Shown here: one piece after another, positions 8,870 through 17,796 of the stretch
How positions within the stretch are numbered: the stretch's first letter is position 1
How the letters are laid out: each line of letters starts with the position of its first letter
From: Rhizobium sp. BK251
GTDB lineage: Bacteria > Pseudomonadota > Alphaproteobacteria > Rhizobiales > Rhizobiaceae
NCBI RefSeq assembly: GCF_004345245.1
Contig: NZ_SLUQ01000009.1
Coordinates: 62,001-126,000 of the forward strand
DNA: 64,000 nucleotides
Reading direction: 5' to 3'
Program-made: the position numbers and the translations under genes
The notes under the pieces: generated by a model
The model's database searches: none
What the model was told of the DNA's origin: nothing
Seen by the model: only the letters and a program-made list of their open reading frames with translations

Positions 8870-10264
8870 ATGGCGATATGGCGTCCAGACAGCTCCTTTT
8901 ATCCATCTCCGCGAATGGCGGCAAAAGCGCCAAAAGAAACCGTCGCCTATGTGGCGGCGTTCGATCCTGACCGCAAGAAGCCCGATGCTATTGCGGTCGT
9001 TGACGTCGATCCCTCTTCGGCCACCTATTCCCAGATCGTCGGTCAGGTCGACATGCCAAATGTCGGCGACGAACTGCACCATTTCGGCTGGAACGCGTGC
9101 TCGTCCTGCCTCTGCCCGAATGCGCCGCATGCCCATGTCGAGCGCCGCTATCTCATCGTACCCGGTCTCAGGTCCTCACGGCTCCATATCATCGACACGA
9201 AGCCGGATGCGCGGGCGCCGAAGATCGTCCGCGTCATCGAGCCCGCCGAGATCGCTGAAAAGGCGAATTATTCCCGCCTGCATACGGTCCATTGCGGGCC
9301 GGAGGGCATCTACATCAACGCGCTTGGCGATGCCAACGGCAACGCCCCCGGCGGCATCTTTCTCCTGGACCACGACAGCTTCGACGTGTTGGGCCAGTGG
9401 GAGATGGATCGCGGTCCGCAGAAGCTTGCCTATGACTTCTGGTGGCACCTCGGCCACGACACGATGATCACCAGCGAGTGGGGCACGCCCGACACCTTCG
9501 AGAATGGCCTCGTGCCGGAGGTGCTTCTCGGCTCGAAATACGGCCGCAGGCTGCATTTCTGGGACCTGCAGAAGCGTAAGCATGTACAGGAGATCGACTT
9601 GGGCGAGGAGCATCAACTCGTCTTCGAACTTCGCCCCGCACACGATCCGACCAAGGCCTATGGCTTTGTCGGCTGCGTCATCAGCCTCAAGGACCTCTCG
9701 GCCTCGATCTGGACCTGGTATCGCGACGGCGAGCGTTGGGCCGTCAAGAAGATCATCGAGATACCGGCGGAACCGGCCGATCCCGAGCACCTGCCTCCGG
9801 TGCTGAAGGGCTTCAAGGCGGTGCCACCGCTGGTAACCGACATCGACCTCTCCATGGATGACCGCTACCTTTACGTCTCCTGCTGGGGAACGGGCGACAT
9901 GATCCAGTACGACGTGTCCGACCCGCTTGCGCCGAAGGAAACGGGGCGCGTGCGCATTGGCGGCATCGTTGCCCGCGCGACCCATCCGAAGGCCTCAAAC
10001 GGTGCGCTGAACGGCGGCCCGCAGATGGTTGAGATCAGCCGCGACGGTAAGCGGGTCTATTTCACCAACTCGCTCTATGGCCCCATCGACCCGCAATTCT
10101 ATCCGGATGGCATCGACGGCTGGATGGTGAAGCTGGATGTCGGCGAAAACGGCGGAATCTCCTTCGACAAGGACTTCTTCGTCGACTGGCCGAAGGGCCA
10201 TCGGCCACATCAGGTACGTCTCGAAGGCGGCGACTGCTCCTCTGATTCCTATTGCTATCCTTGA
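8870..10264 (+). CDS. SBP56 family protein (selenium-binding protein / methanethiol oxidase)
   Basis: Predicted 464-aa beta-propeller protein of the SBP56 family, a normal length. In bacteria, characterised members (MtoX) are copper-dependent methanethiol oxidases that produce formaldehyde, H2S and H2O2. Family landmarks are GWNACSSCLC (C77, C80, C82; the conserved CSSC region), the His-rich HTVHCGPEGIY, WHLGHDTMITSEWG, and the end LEGGDCSSDSYCYP. The ATG at 8870 (MAIWRPDSSF) follows a purine-rich GGGGGGAACGAGA. No signal peptide is visible at this start, unlike some periplasmic MtoX proteins. The next gene, 31 nt downstream, is a membrane protein that probably shares its transcript. Oxidation of a volatile thiol is inferred from the family. 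Confidence 0.88.
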   Translation: MAIWRPDSSFYPSPRMAAKAPKETVAYVAAFDPDRKKPDAIAVVDVDPSSATYSQIVGQVDMPNVGDELHHFGWNACSSCLCPNAPHAHVERRYLIVPGLRSSRLHIIDTKPDARAPKIVRVIEPAEIAEKANYSRLHTVHCGPEGIYINALGDANGNAPGGIFLLDHDSFDVLGQWEMDRGPQKLAYDFWWHLGHDTMITSEWGTPDTFENGLVPEVLLGSKYGRRLHFWDLQKRKHVQEIDLGEEHQLVFELRPAHDPTKAYGFVGCVISLKDLSASIWTWYRDGERWAVKKIIEIPAEPADPEHLPPVLKGFKAVPPLVTDIDLSMDDRYLYVSCWGTGDMIQYDVSDPLAPKETGRVRIGGIVARATHPKASNGALNGGPQMVEISRDGKRVYFTNSLYGPIDPQFYPDGIDGWMVKLDVGENGGISFDKDFFVDWPKGHRPHQVRLEGGDCSSDSYCYP

Positions 10265-10295
10265 GGGCTGACCGCGTGCCCATGGGTCGTGCAGA

Positions 10296-10919
10296 ATGAC
10301 CAGCCTCTGGCCCTGGCTCACGGTCGCCGGTCTTGGCGCGTTCCACGGCGCAAACCCGGCCATGGGCTGGCTTTTTGCTGTGGCACTCGGCCTTCACCGG
10401 CATAATCGGCGCGTCGTATGGGTGTCGCTCATACCGATCGCGGTCGGCCATGCGGCCTCGATCGCGCTCGCACTGGCCGTCATCCTGGCGTTCGGCCTGC
10501 TCCTGGACCTGGGCGTCCTGCGCTCGGTCACCGGAATGCTGATCCTGGTGCTCGCCTGCTATCACGCGATCTATGGTCACAAGCATCGCGTCAGGATCGG
10601 CATGCAGACGGGGATGGCGGGGCTTGGCGTCTGGTCCTTCGTGATGGCGACGAGCCATGGGGCAGGGCTCATGCTGGTGCCGGCCGTCCTTGCCCTCTGC
10701 GTCGCCAACGGCACGCCGTTTCCGCCGGATGCGTCCTTTGCGGTTTCGCTCGGAGCGGTCGCCGTGCACACGCTGGCGATGCTGGCAGTCACGGGGCTCA
10801 TTGCCGCGATCGTATTCGAATGGCTTGGTCTTTCGTTGCTTCGCAGTGCCTGGATCAATTTCGATCTGATCTGGACGCTCGCGCTCGGGACCACCGGTCT
10901 CATTCTGCTTTTCGAGTAA
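10296..10919 (+). CDS. Conserved integral membrane protein with HGxNP motif
   Basis: A 207-aa polytopic membrane protein with about six hydrophobic segments. The first contains GAFHGANPAMGWLF, and a second histidine cluster (CYHAIYGHKHR) lies between segments three and four. Histidines in membrane segments resemble those of HoxN/RcnA-type nickel/cobalt carriers, but I do not see a full HxxxxD motif, so the function stays open. It starts 31 nt after the SBP56 gene and probably belongs to its operon. A role in metal (copper) supply or sulfur compound traffic is speculation. Confidence 0.75.
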   Translation: MTSLWPWLTVAGLGAFHGANPAMGWLFAVALGLHRHNRRVVWVSLIPIAVGHAASIALALAVILAFGLLLDLGVLRSVTGMLILVLACYHAIYGHKHRVRIGMQTGMAGLGVWSFVMATSHGAGLMLVPAVLALCVANGTPFPPDASFAVSLGAVAVHTLAMLAVTGLIAAIVFEWLGLSLLRSAWINFDLIWTLALGTTGLILLFE

Positions 10920-10929
10920 TTGCCGCTGC

Positions 10930-10946
10930 CCGCGACGAAAGCGCGG
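10930..10946. terminator. Possible bidirectional terminator hairpin
   Basis: CCGCG-ACGAAAG-CGCGG forms a 5-bp stem with a 7-nt loop in the 27-nt gap between two convergent genes. It has no T run on either side, so it is weak as an intrinsic terminator; position is the main support. Confidence 0.35.
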
Positions 10947-11951
10947 TCAGCCCGACGTGCTCTCGCGCACGACGAGGCCGAAACCGAGATCGATCTGTTC
11001 GTCCGCGGGTTTGGCCGAGGCTTCGATGGCCGCTAGGACCTTTTTTGCCGCAAGCTTGCCCGTTTCATACCGCCGGGTCGCGATGGAAGAGAGGGACGGG
11101 GAGGCGCAGGCCGCAAATTCCAGATCGTGAAAGCCGATGATGGAGATGTCGCCGGGCACGCGAAAGCCGCGCTTGCGGCATTCCTGCATGGCGCCCAGCG
11201 CGAGGTTGTCGTCGGTGCAGAATATCGCCTCGGGCGAATCCCCGCGTTCGTTCATCTCGGCAAACAGCGCCGAGCCGAGCGCGACCGAGCTGGCGCTCGC
11301 GCGCTGCGCGATGATCGTTCGCCCGGAAAGCCCCGCACCTTCCATGGCGGCGTGATATCCGTCCATGCGCGATTGCGCGCGATGATCAAGATTGCCGGTG
11401 AGGAATGCGATCTTCTGGAAACCCCGTTCGAGAAGATGCGTGGTCGCCGTCCGGCCGGCAAGTTCCTGCGACATGCCGATATTGATGTTGATCGGGTCGG
11501 GCGACAACTCGAACGTCTCTACGACGGGAAGGCTGGCCTGCACCAGGAGCTGTCGGGCATGGAGCGTATGGTGGATCCCGGCGATGATGATCGCTTCCAC
11601 GCGCTGTCCGAGCAGCGCCTTGATCGCGTTTTCTTCCTCCGTCTCCGAATAGCGGCTGTTGACGACGATCACCTGGAAGCCCGCATCGACCAGTGCCTCG
11701 TGCAGCGCGAACAGATACTCCGCAAAAATGACGTTGTAGAGCGTCGGGACAATGACCCCGATCGAGTGCGTCCTCGAAGAGGCAAGCCGGCTGGCCGCAA
11801 GGTTCGGCACGTAGCCCAGTTCCCTGACCGCCGCGTCCACGCGCAGCCGCAATCCTTCCGAGACTGCTGCCGGCTTTCTCAGTACCCTCGAGACCGTGAT
11901 CGGGCTTACACCCGCCAGACGTGCAACATCGTCCAGTGTTATCCGCCGCAT
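10947..11951 (-). CDS. LacI family transcriptional regulator
   Basis: Repressor-type regulator of 334 aa. The N-terminus is the LacI helix-turn-helix (TLDDVARLAGVSPITVSRVL) with hinge helix NLAASRLASSRTHSIG, followed by a periplasmic-binding-like sugar domain (GVIVPTLYNVIFAEY onward). It resembles GntR-type members of the family. It is divergent from a ribose-type ABC operon, and the 219-nt gap between them holds two palindromes, one overlapping a good promoter. It most likely represses that operon and perhaps itself, with the transported sugar or a phosphorylated derivative as inducer. Confidence 0.92.
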   Translation of the reverse strand: MRRITLDDVARLAGVSPITVSRVLRKPAAVSEGLRLRVDAAVRELGYVPNLAASRLASSRTHSIGVIVPTLYNVIFAEYLFALHEALVDAGFQVIVVNSRYSETEEENAIKALLGQRVEAIIIAGIHHTLHARQLLVQASLPVVETFELSPDPININIGMSQELAGRTATTHLLERGFQKIAFLTGNLDHRAQSRMDGYHAAMEGAGLSGRTIIAQRASASSVALGSALFAEMNERGDSPEAIFCTDDNLALGAMQECRKRGFRVPGDISIIGFHDLEFAACASPSLSSIATRRYETGKLAAKKVLAAIEASAKPADEQIDLGFGLVVRESTSG

Positions 11952-12022
11952 TGAAATTATTCCTTCGCTCAGGTGGAACGCCGGAATGCTCTTAATACAA
12001 GAATTTTACTGTAATGACACAG

Positions 12023-12038
12023 TTACCAACGTTGGCAA
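12023..12038. promoter_or_regulatory. Palindrome, candidate LacI-family operator
   Basis: A near-perfect 16-bp inverted repeat with the exact core CCAACGTTGG and one mismatched pair outside it. It lies between the divergent LacI gene and sugar operon, 23 bp (centre to centre) from a second palindrome. Confidence 0.45.
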
Positions 12039-12045
12039 GGATAAT

Positions 12046-12073
12046 TTGACAGCGCTGTCAACTATGTTAATAT
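12046..12073 (+). promoter_or_regulatory. Promoter with overlapping operator for the sugar ABC operon
   Basis: TTGACA (12046-12051) and TAATAT (12068-12073) are 16 nt apart, close to the sigma-70 consensus. The -35 element is the left part of a perfect 16-bp palindrome, TTGACAGCGCTGTCAA (12046-12061), with the central CG typical of LacI-family operators. A repressor bound here would block RNA polymerase directly. Confidence 0.65.
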
Positions 12074-12170
12074 TTGGAGGTCCGGATCGGCGTGGGATGG
12101 AGCTTCCGGACCAAGCATGCCAATCAACCTGAGGAGGGGCGGCTTGGTCCGCCCGTGGAGGAGGACATTC

Positions 12171-13310
12171 ATGCTTACATTGAAGACAGGAAAACCGGCG
12201 GGTCTCGCCGTGTTTTCGGCGTCGGTCTTTGCGCTGTTGTGTGGCGCGGCCTATGCTGAGCCTCAAGTTGTGTCTGGTCCGGCAGCTGAGCCCGGATGCA
12301 TGGTCCCTTGGGCGGCAGACACGCAATTCCTGCAATATCCGAAGAAAGAAGGACCCTATCGCGTCGCACTTGCGAACGGCTACATCGCCAATACCTGGCG
12401 CATCCAGATGGTGCAGACGGCCAAGGCCTATGCGGCCCAGCCTGACGTTGCGGCCAAACTCAAGGAGTTCAAGGTCGTTTCGACCGGCGAGGACGTGCCT
12501 GCACAGATTTCCGCCATCAACAACTTCATCGACGCCGGCTATGACGCCATCGTCGTGAACGCACAGAACCCGACCGCTTTCGGTCCGGTCATCAAGCGCG
12601 CCAAGGAGGCGGGCGTCATTCTGGTCGCATTCGACAACATCCTCGACACCAAGGATGCAATCAACGTCAACGTCGACCAAAAGGGGCTTGGCGTCATCTG
12701 GGCGGATTGGCTGGCCAAGCATCTGCCGAATGGCGGCAAGATCCTCGAGGTACGCGGCGTGGCCGGCACATCCGTAGATACGGACCGCCACAACGGCATT
12801 CACGAAACCCTTGGGGCTTCCGGCAAGAAGTTCGAGATAACGGAAGTGGTAGGCAAGTGGGATGACGGTGTCGCGCAGAAGGCCACTGCCGATGCAATCG
12901 CGACAAATGGACCCTTCGACGGCATCACCGCACAGGGTGGCGACACCGGCGTGGTCCAGGCGATGATGGACGCCAAGCATCCGATGGTGCCATTCGGCGG
13001 AGAAACGGAAAACGGCTTCCGCAAGTTCTGCGCCAAATTTGCCTCCGACGGGCTGAAATGCTCCTCGGCCGGCACCGGCCCGGCACAGGTTGCGGTTGCG
13101 ATCAAGACAGCTATTGCGGCCCTTGAGGGGCAGGTCGTGCCGCAGGCCGTCAAACTGCCGACGGCACTCGTCTCCGACCCGGATTTCAAGGAAGGCCAGG
13201 ACTACTATCCCGACCAATCCGACAATTTCTTCGTCGGCAATTCTTTCCCCACCTGCGGCATCAACTTCACCGCCCAGGAAATCATGGGGCAGACCCAGGA
13301 AAACCAGTAA
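12171..13310 (+). CDS. Sugar ABC transporter substrate-binding protein (ribose/xylitol type)
   Basis: Periplasmic receptor of 379 aa. A Sec signal peptide covers about residues 1-29 (KPAGLAVFSASVFALLCGAA, cleavage near AYA-EP). The mature part is a type-I periplasmic binding fold: PYRVALANGYIANTWRIQM, then ISAINNFIDAGYDAIVVNAQ, the pentose/hexose-binding (Peripla_BP_4) pattern. Five cysteines in the mature chain may form disulfides. The ATG at 12171 follows GGAGGAGG. It is the first gene of the operon controlled by the promoter at 12046-12073, and a strong hairpin separates it from the ATPase gene. The exact sugar is unknown. Confidence 0.9.
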   Translation: MLTLKTGKPAGLAVFSASVFALLCGAAYAEPQVVSGPAAEPGCMVPWAADTQFLQYPKKEGPYRVALANGYIANTWRIQMVQTAKAYAAQPDVAAKLKEFKVVSTGEDVPAQISAINNFIDAGYDAIVVNAQNPTAFGPVIKRAKEAGVILVAFDNILDTKDAINVNVDQKGLGVIWADWLAKHLPNGGKILEVRGVAGTSVDTDRHNGIHETLGASGKKFEITEVVGKWDDGVAQKATADAIATNGPFDGITAQGGDTGVVQAMMDAKHPMVPFGGETENGFRKFCAKFASDGLKCSSAGTGPAQVAVAIKTAIAALEGQVVPQAVKLPTALVSDPDFKEGQDYYPDQSDNFFVGNSFPTCGINFTAQEIMGQTQENQ

Positions 13311-13332
13311 GGCACCTCTTTTGGTGAGGCTT

Positions 13333-13358
13333 GACTGCGGGCGTTCGCGCCCGCAGTC
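13333..13358 (+). other. Strong UUCG-loop hairpin between binding-protein and ATPase genes
   Basis: A perfect 11-bp stem (GACTGCGGGCG / CGCCCGCAGTC) is capped by TTCG, a very stable tetraloop, 22 nt after the binding-protein stop. The sequence after it has only a short T-rich stretch (GGTTTGTTG), so full termination is doubtful. Likely roles are stabilising the binding-protein mRNA or partial attenuation. Confidence 0.7.
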
Positions 13359-13393
13359 TGAGGTTTGTTGCGACCCGCTGGGAGGTTGGGCGC

Positions 13394-14932
13394 ATGGCAG
13401 TATCCGAACCGCTCTTCCGTATGGAGGGCATTTCGAAGCGTTATGGCGGGGCCATCGCGCTGAAGCAGGCAGATATTGCGATCAGGGCCGGAGCGATCCA
13501 CGCCGTCCTCGGTGAGAATGGCGCCGGCAAGTCTACGCTTATAAAGATCATGGCGGGCGCGGTGGCACCCGACGAAGGGCGCATGCTGCTCGACGGCAAG
13601 GAGGTCTCGTTCCCTTCGCCGGCGGCGGCGAATGCGGCCGGTATCGTCTGCGTCTTCCAGGAACTCTCGCTCATTCCGGACCTTTCGGTCGCCGACAATA
13701 TCGTCATCAGCAATCCGCCCCTGCGCTTCGGCATGATCGATCGGCGCAAGCAGCGCCAGATCGCCGAGGAGGCGCTGGCGCGGGCGGGTGCGGCCGACAT
13801 ACATCCTTCGTCGCTGGTGAAGGACCTGCCGCTTTCCCGAAGGCAGATGGTGGAGATCGCCAAGGCGCTCGCCCGCAAACCACGCCTGATGATCCTCGAC
13901 GAGGCGACGTCGGCGCTGACGCAATCCGACGTGGAGAAGGTCTTCGGCGTGCTGAAGCGGCTTCGCGCCGAAGGCATGGCGCTGATCTACATTTCGCATC
14001 GCATGCACGAGATCGCGGCCCTTGCCGACGACTGCACCGTTTTTCGAAACGGGCGCAGCATCGAATCCTACCCGGCCGGCACGAAAACCGACCGGCAGGT
14101 AGTCGAGCTGATGATCGGCCGCGAATATACGGGCGTCTTTCCGCCGAGATCGAAATCCGTCGAGGGTGACAAGCCGATCCTGTCCTGCCGGAACCTCTGC
14201 TGGGGAGGCCGGCTCACCGACATAAGCCTCGATGTGCGACCGGGCGAGATCGTGGGCGTGGGGGGCTTGGACGGCCAGGGTCAGCGTGAGCTTCTCCTCG
14301 CACTCTTCGGTGTCCTGCGCGACATTCGCGGCGAGGTCGAAGTCAACGGTAGGCCGGTGACGCTGAAAAGCCCGGGCCAGGCGAAATCCGACGAAATCTC
14401 GATGGCGCTGATCCCCGAGGACCGAAAGACCGAGGGATTGATGCTGCCGATGACGGTGCGGGAGAACCTCTCGATCGCATCTCTTGGCCGGGTATCGCGC
14501 TGGGGCGTCATCGACCGGGCGTCAGAAGCGCGCCAGATCGATGAACTGCTGAAGCTGCTCTCCATCAAGGCGGCCACGATCGACATGCCGGTCGCCGCCC
14601 TTTCGGGTGGCAACCAGCAGAAGGTCGTCATCGCGAAATGGCTGATGACCCGACCGCAGATCATCCTCCTCAACGATCCGACCCGCGGCATCGATGTCGG
14701 CACCAAGCAGGAGATGTATGTGCTGCTGAGGAAACTCGCCGATGCCGGTGCCGCGATCATCTACTACTCGACGGACTATGACGAGCTGGTCGGCTGCTGC
14801 GATCGCGTGCTCGTCATGTATGACGGCGGAATTGTCCGCGAGTTGCGCGGTGCCGACATAAACGAGCATGAGCTGATAGGCAGCGCTCTCAACATCAAGG
14901 CGAACGCATCCTTGCAGGAGGTCTCTCGATGA
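13394..14932 (+). CDS. Sugar ABC transporter ATP-binding protein (RbsA type, two domains)
   Basis: Cytoplasmic double ATPase of 512 aa. The first domain (about residues 5-240) has Walker A GENGAGKST and DEATSAL; its signature is divergent (LSRRQMVEIAKAL). The second domain (about 255-510) has an altered Walker A region (GLDGQGQRE), an intact signature LSGGNQQKVVIAKWL and DPTRGIDVGTKQE, all normal for RbsA/XylG proteins. The ATG at 13394 follows GGGAGG; a longer frame would begin inside the hairpin region. Its stop overlaps the first permease start by ATGA. Confidence 0.92.
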   Translation: MAVSEPLFRMEGISKRYGGAIALKQADIAIRAGAIHAVLGENGAGKSTLIKIMAGAVAPDEGRMLLDGKEVSFPSPAAANAAGIVCVFQELSLIPDLSVADNIVISNPPLRFGMIDRRKQRQIAEEALARAGAADIHPSSLVKDLPLSRRQMVEIAKALARKPRLMILDEATSALTQSDVEKVFGVLKRLRAEGMALIYISHRMHEIAALADDCTVFRNGRSIESYPAGTKTDRQVVELMIGREYTGVFPPRSKSVEGDKPILSCRNLCWGGRLTDISLDVRPGEIVGVGGLDGQGQRELLLALFGVLRDIRGEVEVNGRPVTLKSPGQAKSDEISMALIPEDRKTEGLMLPMTVRENLSIASLGRVSRWGVIDRASEARQIDELLKLLSIKAATIDMPVAALSGGNQQKVVIAKWLMTRPQIILLNDPTRGIDVGTKQEMYVLLRKLADAGAAIIYYSTDYDELVGCCDRVLVMYDGGIVRELRGADINEHELIGSALNIKANASLQEVSR

Positions 14933-15924
14933 TCAGGGATGCGCTCTCGGAATGGCGCTTCTGGCAAGTCCGGCAACGCGGCACACTCTTTGCGGCCGCG
15001 CTTTTTATCGTCATGTTCGCGATCTACGTGTCTAACCATCCGGCGGGCTTCTCGCCGAACGTGGTCCAGACCGCATCCAACAAGGCTGCCCTTCTCGCCT
15101 TTGTCGCGATGGCCCAGTGCTTCGTGGTCATAACCGCTGGGATTGACCTGTCGGTCGGCATGATCCTGGTCTTGTGCAATTGCCTCGCATCCTGGCTGGT
15201 CGTCGGTACCCCGCTCGAGACGGCGTTCGGCGTTGCGGTGGTTCTTTTGGCCGGCCTTGCCTGCGGCATGCTGAACGGGCTGATCATCATTTTCGGGCGC
15301 CTGCAGCCGATCGTAACCACGATCGCCACGAGTGCGATCTTCTATGGGCTGGCGCTGCTCTTGCGGCCGACGCCGGGCGGATCCGTGAACGAAACGCTGG
15401 CCGACGTCTTCACCTCCAAGATCTTCGGCGTCTTCCCGATGAGCCTCGTCGTGCTGGCAGCCGTCATACTCGTCATCTGGATCCCCTTCAGCCGGTCGGT
15501 GCTCGGCAGGACGGCCTATGCGATAGGATCGGCGGAGAACGCCGCCTATATGTCGGGAATGCCGATCAAGCGCGCAAAGCTCGCCGCCTACGCGCTCGGC
15601 GGCCTGCTTTCGGCGATGGGTGGTCTTTACCTCACCTTCTTCTCCTATACGGGGGAGGCGGCGCTCGCCAGCGGCAATGCCTATACGCTCTATTCGATCG
15701 CCGCGGTGGTGCTGGGTGGCGTCTCCTTGGCCGGCGGCAAGGGCAGCGCCATCGGCGCCGTGTTCGGTGCGCTGGCCTTTCGCACGATCGGCGACCTGCT
15801 CTTCGTCTTCGACCTCGATCCCCTTTGGCAGCCGCTGTTCCAGGGCGTGGTCCTGATGCTTGCAATCAGCATCGGCTGCATCGGCCTTGCCCGCGTCCGA
15901 AACCGTCTGGAGTGGTTCCAATGA
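14929..15924 (+). CDS. Sugar ABC transporter permease (RbsC type), first
   Basis: Inner-membrane permease of 331 aa with 8 to 10 hydrophobic segments. RbsC family signatures are present: TAGIDLSVGMILVLCNC in the first half and AYAIGSAENAAYMSGMPI, then VVLGGVSLAGGKGS, in the second. The start overlaps the stop of the ATPase gene and its stop overlaps the second permease. Having two different permeases in one operon implies a heterodimeric pore. Confidence 0.9.
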   Translation: MIRDALSEWRFWQVRQRGTLFAAALFIVMFAIYVSNHPAGFSPNVVQTASNKAALLAFVAMAQCFVVITAGIDLSVGMILVLCNCLASWLVVGTPLETAFGVAVVLLAGLACGMLNGLIIIFGRLQPIVTTIATSAIFYGLALLLRPTPGGSVNETLADVFTSKIFGVFPMSLVVLAAVILVIWIPFSRSVLGRTAYAIGSAENAAYMSGMPIKRAKLAAYALGGLLSAMGGLYLTFFSYTGEAALASGNAYTLYSIAAVVLGGVSLAGGKGSAIGAVFGALAFRTIGDLLFVFDLDPLWQPLFQGVVLMLAISIGCIGLARVRNRLEWFQ

Positions 15925-16901
15925 GCGAAGATGCGTCTCTTCCGCGACAGTCTGTTGCGATGAGCCGGCTGAGGGGCATCGATCCAGCGGTAGCGATCGC
16001 CTTCGGCTGCATCGTCCTGCTCCTGCTCGGCGGCTCCATCTATTCGGCGAACTTCCTTTCGCCGGAGTATCTGCTGCAACAATTGAAGGTAGCATCCTTC
16101 CTCGGGGTCATAGCGACGGGGATGATGATGGTCATCCTCCTCGGCCAGATCGACCTTTCCGTACCCTGGGTGGTCACGACCGGCGCCATGATGGCAAGTG
16201 CTGCAACCATGTATGGCACCACCGGCTCGGTCCTCGCGATTCCCTTCGGCATCTTCTGTGGCGCACTGATCGGGCTCGTGAACGGCGTTGCCGTCGCCTA
16301 TCTGCGCATTCCTTCGATGATCATCACGCTTGCGACCAATGCCGTCGCGCAGGGCCTGATGGTCGTCTACACCGGCGGGTTCTCGCCGCGTGACTCGGCG
16401 TCACCGGCAATGCGCTATCTTGCGACCGGCTATCTGGTGCCGAGTATTCCGAATAGTGTTCTCGTCTGGATCGTCGTCGGCGCGATCGCCGTCTTCCTTC
16501 TCACGCGAACGACGTTCGGACGGTCCCTCTATGCGATCGGCAATCGCGAACGAGCCGCCTATATGTCGGGGATCAATACGCGCGCCGTGACGATGATCGC
16601 CTTCGTCATTTCCGGCGCGCTCAGCGCCCTTGGCGGAGTGCTGCTTGCCGGCTACGCGTCGAAGGCATCGCAATCCATGGGCGACGCCTATCTCCTGCCG
16701 TCCATCGCCGCGGTCGTGCTGGGAGGAACCCACGTCCTTGGCGGCAAGGGCTCCTATCTTGGCACAGTGGCCGGCGTCATCCTCATCACCCTCCTGCAAT
16801 CGATCCTCTCGGTGATGCAGATCGAGGAATCCGGCCGACAACTGATCTATGGCGTGGTGATCATCGCGATGCTTCTGCTGTACGGCCGGCAGTCAAACTG
16901 A
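15921..16901 (+). CDS. Sugar ABC transporter permease (RbsC type), second
   Basis: Second RbsC-type permease (326 aa), with the matching motifs LLGQIDLSVPWVVT, YAIGNRERAAYMSGI and VVLGGTHVLGGKGSYLGT. The ATG at 15921 overlaps the preceding stop (ATGA). The N-terminal 25 residues (MSEDASLPRQSVAMSRLRG) are cytoplasmic. It is the last gene of the operon; a GntR gene on the other strand ends 11 nt further on, so transcription converges here with no room for a clear terminator. Confidence 0.9.
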   Translation: MSEDASLPRQSVAMSRLRGIDPAVAIAFGCIVLLLLGGSIYSANFLSPEYLLQQLKVASFLGVIATGMMMVILLGQIDLSVPWVVTTGAMMASAATMYGTTGSVLAIPFGIFCGALIGLVNGVAVAYLRIPSMIITLATNAVAQGLMVVYTGGFSPRDSASPAMRYLATGYLVPSIPNSVLVWIVVGAIAVFLLTRTTFGRSLYAIGNRERAAYMSGINTRAVTMIAFVISGALSALGGVLLAGYASKASQSMGDAYLLPSIAAVVLGGTHVLGGKGSYLGTVAGVILITLLQSILSVMQIEESGRQLIYGVVIIAMLLLYGRQSN

Positions 16902-16912
16902 CGCCGCCCGCA

Positions 16913-17623
16913 TCAGCCGAACTTCGGCGATGCGCGCCTGGCGAGCCGCATGTGCTCGATGATGTGCCGTCCGGACCCTTCGACATGGCGGGCGATGACG
17001 CGCGCTGCGGCATCGGCATCCTGCGCCCTGATGGCGGCGATCAGCTCGCGATGCTCCTCGATGACGTTCGTCTGGCGGCTGAGCGACACCGGAAAGCGCC
17101 GGCTGATCGCCCCCAGGATCTCGCGATGGCGCCACCACAGGTCCACGGCGTGGCGATTATAGTGCCGGTCGTACATGAGGCGGTGGAAGCGTGTGTCGAG
17201 GCTGGAGTGAAGCCGCTCATCGGCAAAGTTCAGTTCCTCTATCTCGGCCTGGATCTGCTCGAGCTTTTCTATCTCGGCCTTCGTGACCAAGCCCACGAAC
17301 CAGCGCGTCAGCGCCGGCTCGATCAGCACCTCGATCTCGAAAATGTCGCGGACGAACTCTTCGTCGATCGGCCGCACGCGGGCGCCGCGGTTCGGCGTCA
17401 AGAGAACGAAGCCTTCGCCGCGAAGCTGCTGAAGAGCTTCGCGCACCGGGTTCGTCGAGGTGCCCATCCGGTTCGCCAGTTCGGCGACCTTCAGTCGCTC
17501 GTTGGCCGACAATCTCCCCTGGATAATGTCGTCGCGGATGCGTTCATAGATTGAACCGCCGCCATCCTCGGCGAGTTCGTCAGCCTCCGAAAGAGGCGGG
17601 GAGATGTGGGCGATCGTACTCAT
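16913..17623 (-). CDS. GntR family transcriptional regulator (FadR/FCD subfamily)
   Basis: Regulator of 236 aa. The winged helix-turn-helix covers about residues 25-95 (SIYERIRDDIIQGRLSANERLKVAELANRM and TNPVREALQQL), followed by an all-helical FCD effector domain. Metal-ligand-type histidines are seen at RFHRLMYD and in ARHVEGSGRHI. The start at 17623 (MSTIAHISPP) is the most plausible; the ribosome site (AGAAG) is weak. It is divergent from a family-5 ABC operon that ends in two sugar-acid dehydratases, so a hexuronate or aldonate is a likely effector, as for UxuR/ExuR-type members. Confidence 0.88.
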   Translation of the reverse strand: MSTIAHISPPLSEADELAEDGGGSIYERIRDDIIQGRLSANERLKVAELANRMGTSTNPVREALQQLRGEGFVLLTPNRGARVRPIDEEFVRDIFEIEVLIEPALTRWFVGLVTKAEIEKLEQIQAEIEELNFADERLHSSLDTRFHRLMYDRHYNRHAVDLWWRHREILGAISRRFPVSLSRQTNVIEEHRELIAAIRAQDADAAARVIARHVEGSGRHIIEHMRLARRASPKFG

Positions 17624-17796
17624 GACTTCTGTTTTATGTAGTTTTTTGCCGGTTGCCAAGAGCAATCGCACAAATTTATACACTCATATTGACAAAGAAT
17701 GTACGATCTGAAAGTTTTCGTGCAACACGAGACCGAGGCCTCTACTTCGGCGCGTGGCGGAGGAAGCCGGCGGAGGCCGGCAATCAGGAGGAGATA

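Noticed and set aside
14776..16095. 439-codon open frame on the minus strand
   Set aside because: Antisense to the two RbsC-type permeases; the sequence is charged and repetitive with no domain.
17624..17796. Possible GntR operator and TTGACA (17689-17694) in the divergent gap of the first family-5 operon
   Set aside because: No convincing -10 at normal spacing and no clean palindrome, only scattered TACA/TGTA half-sites.
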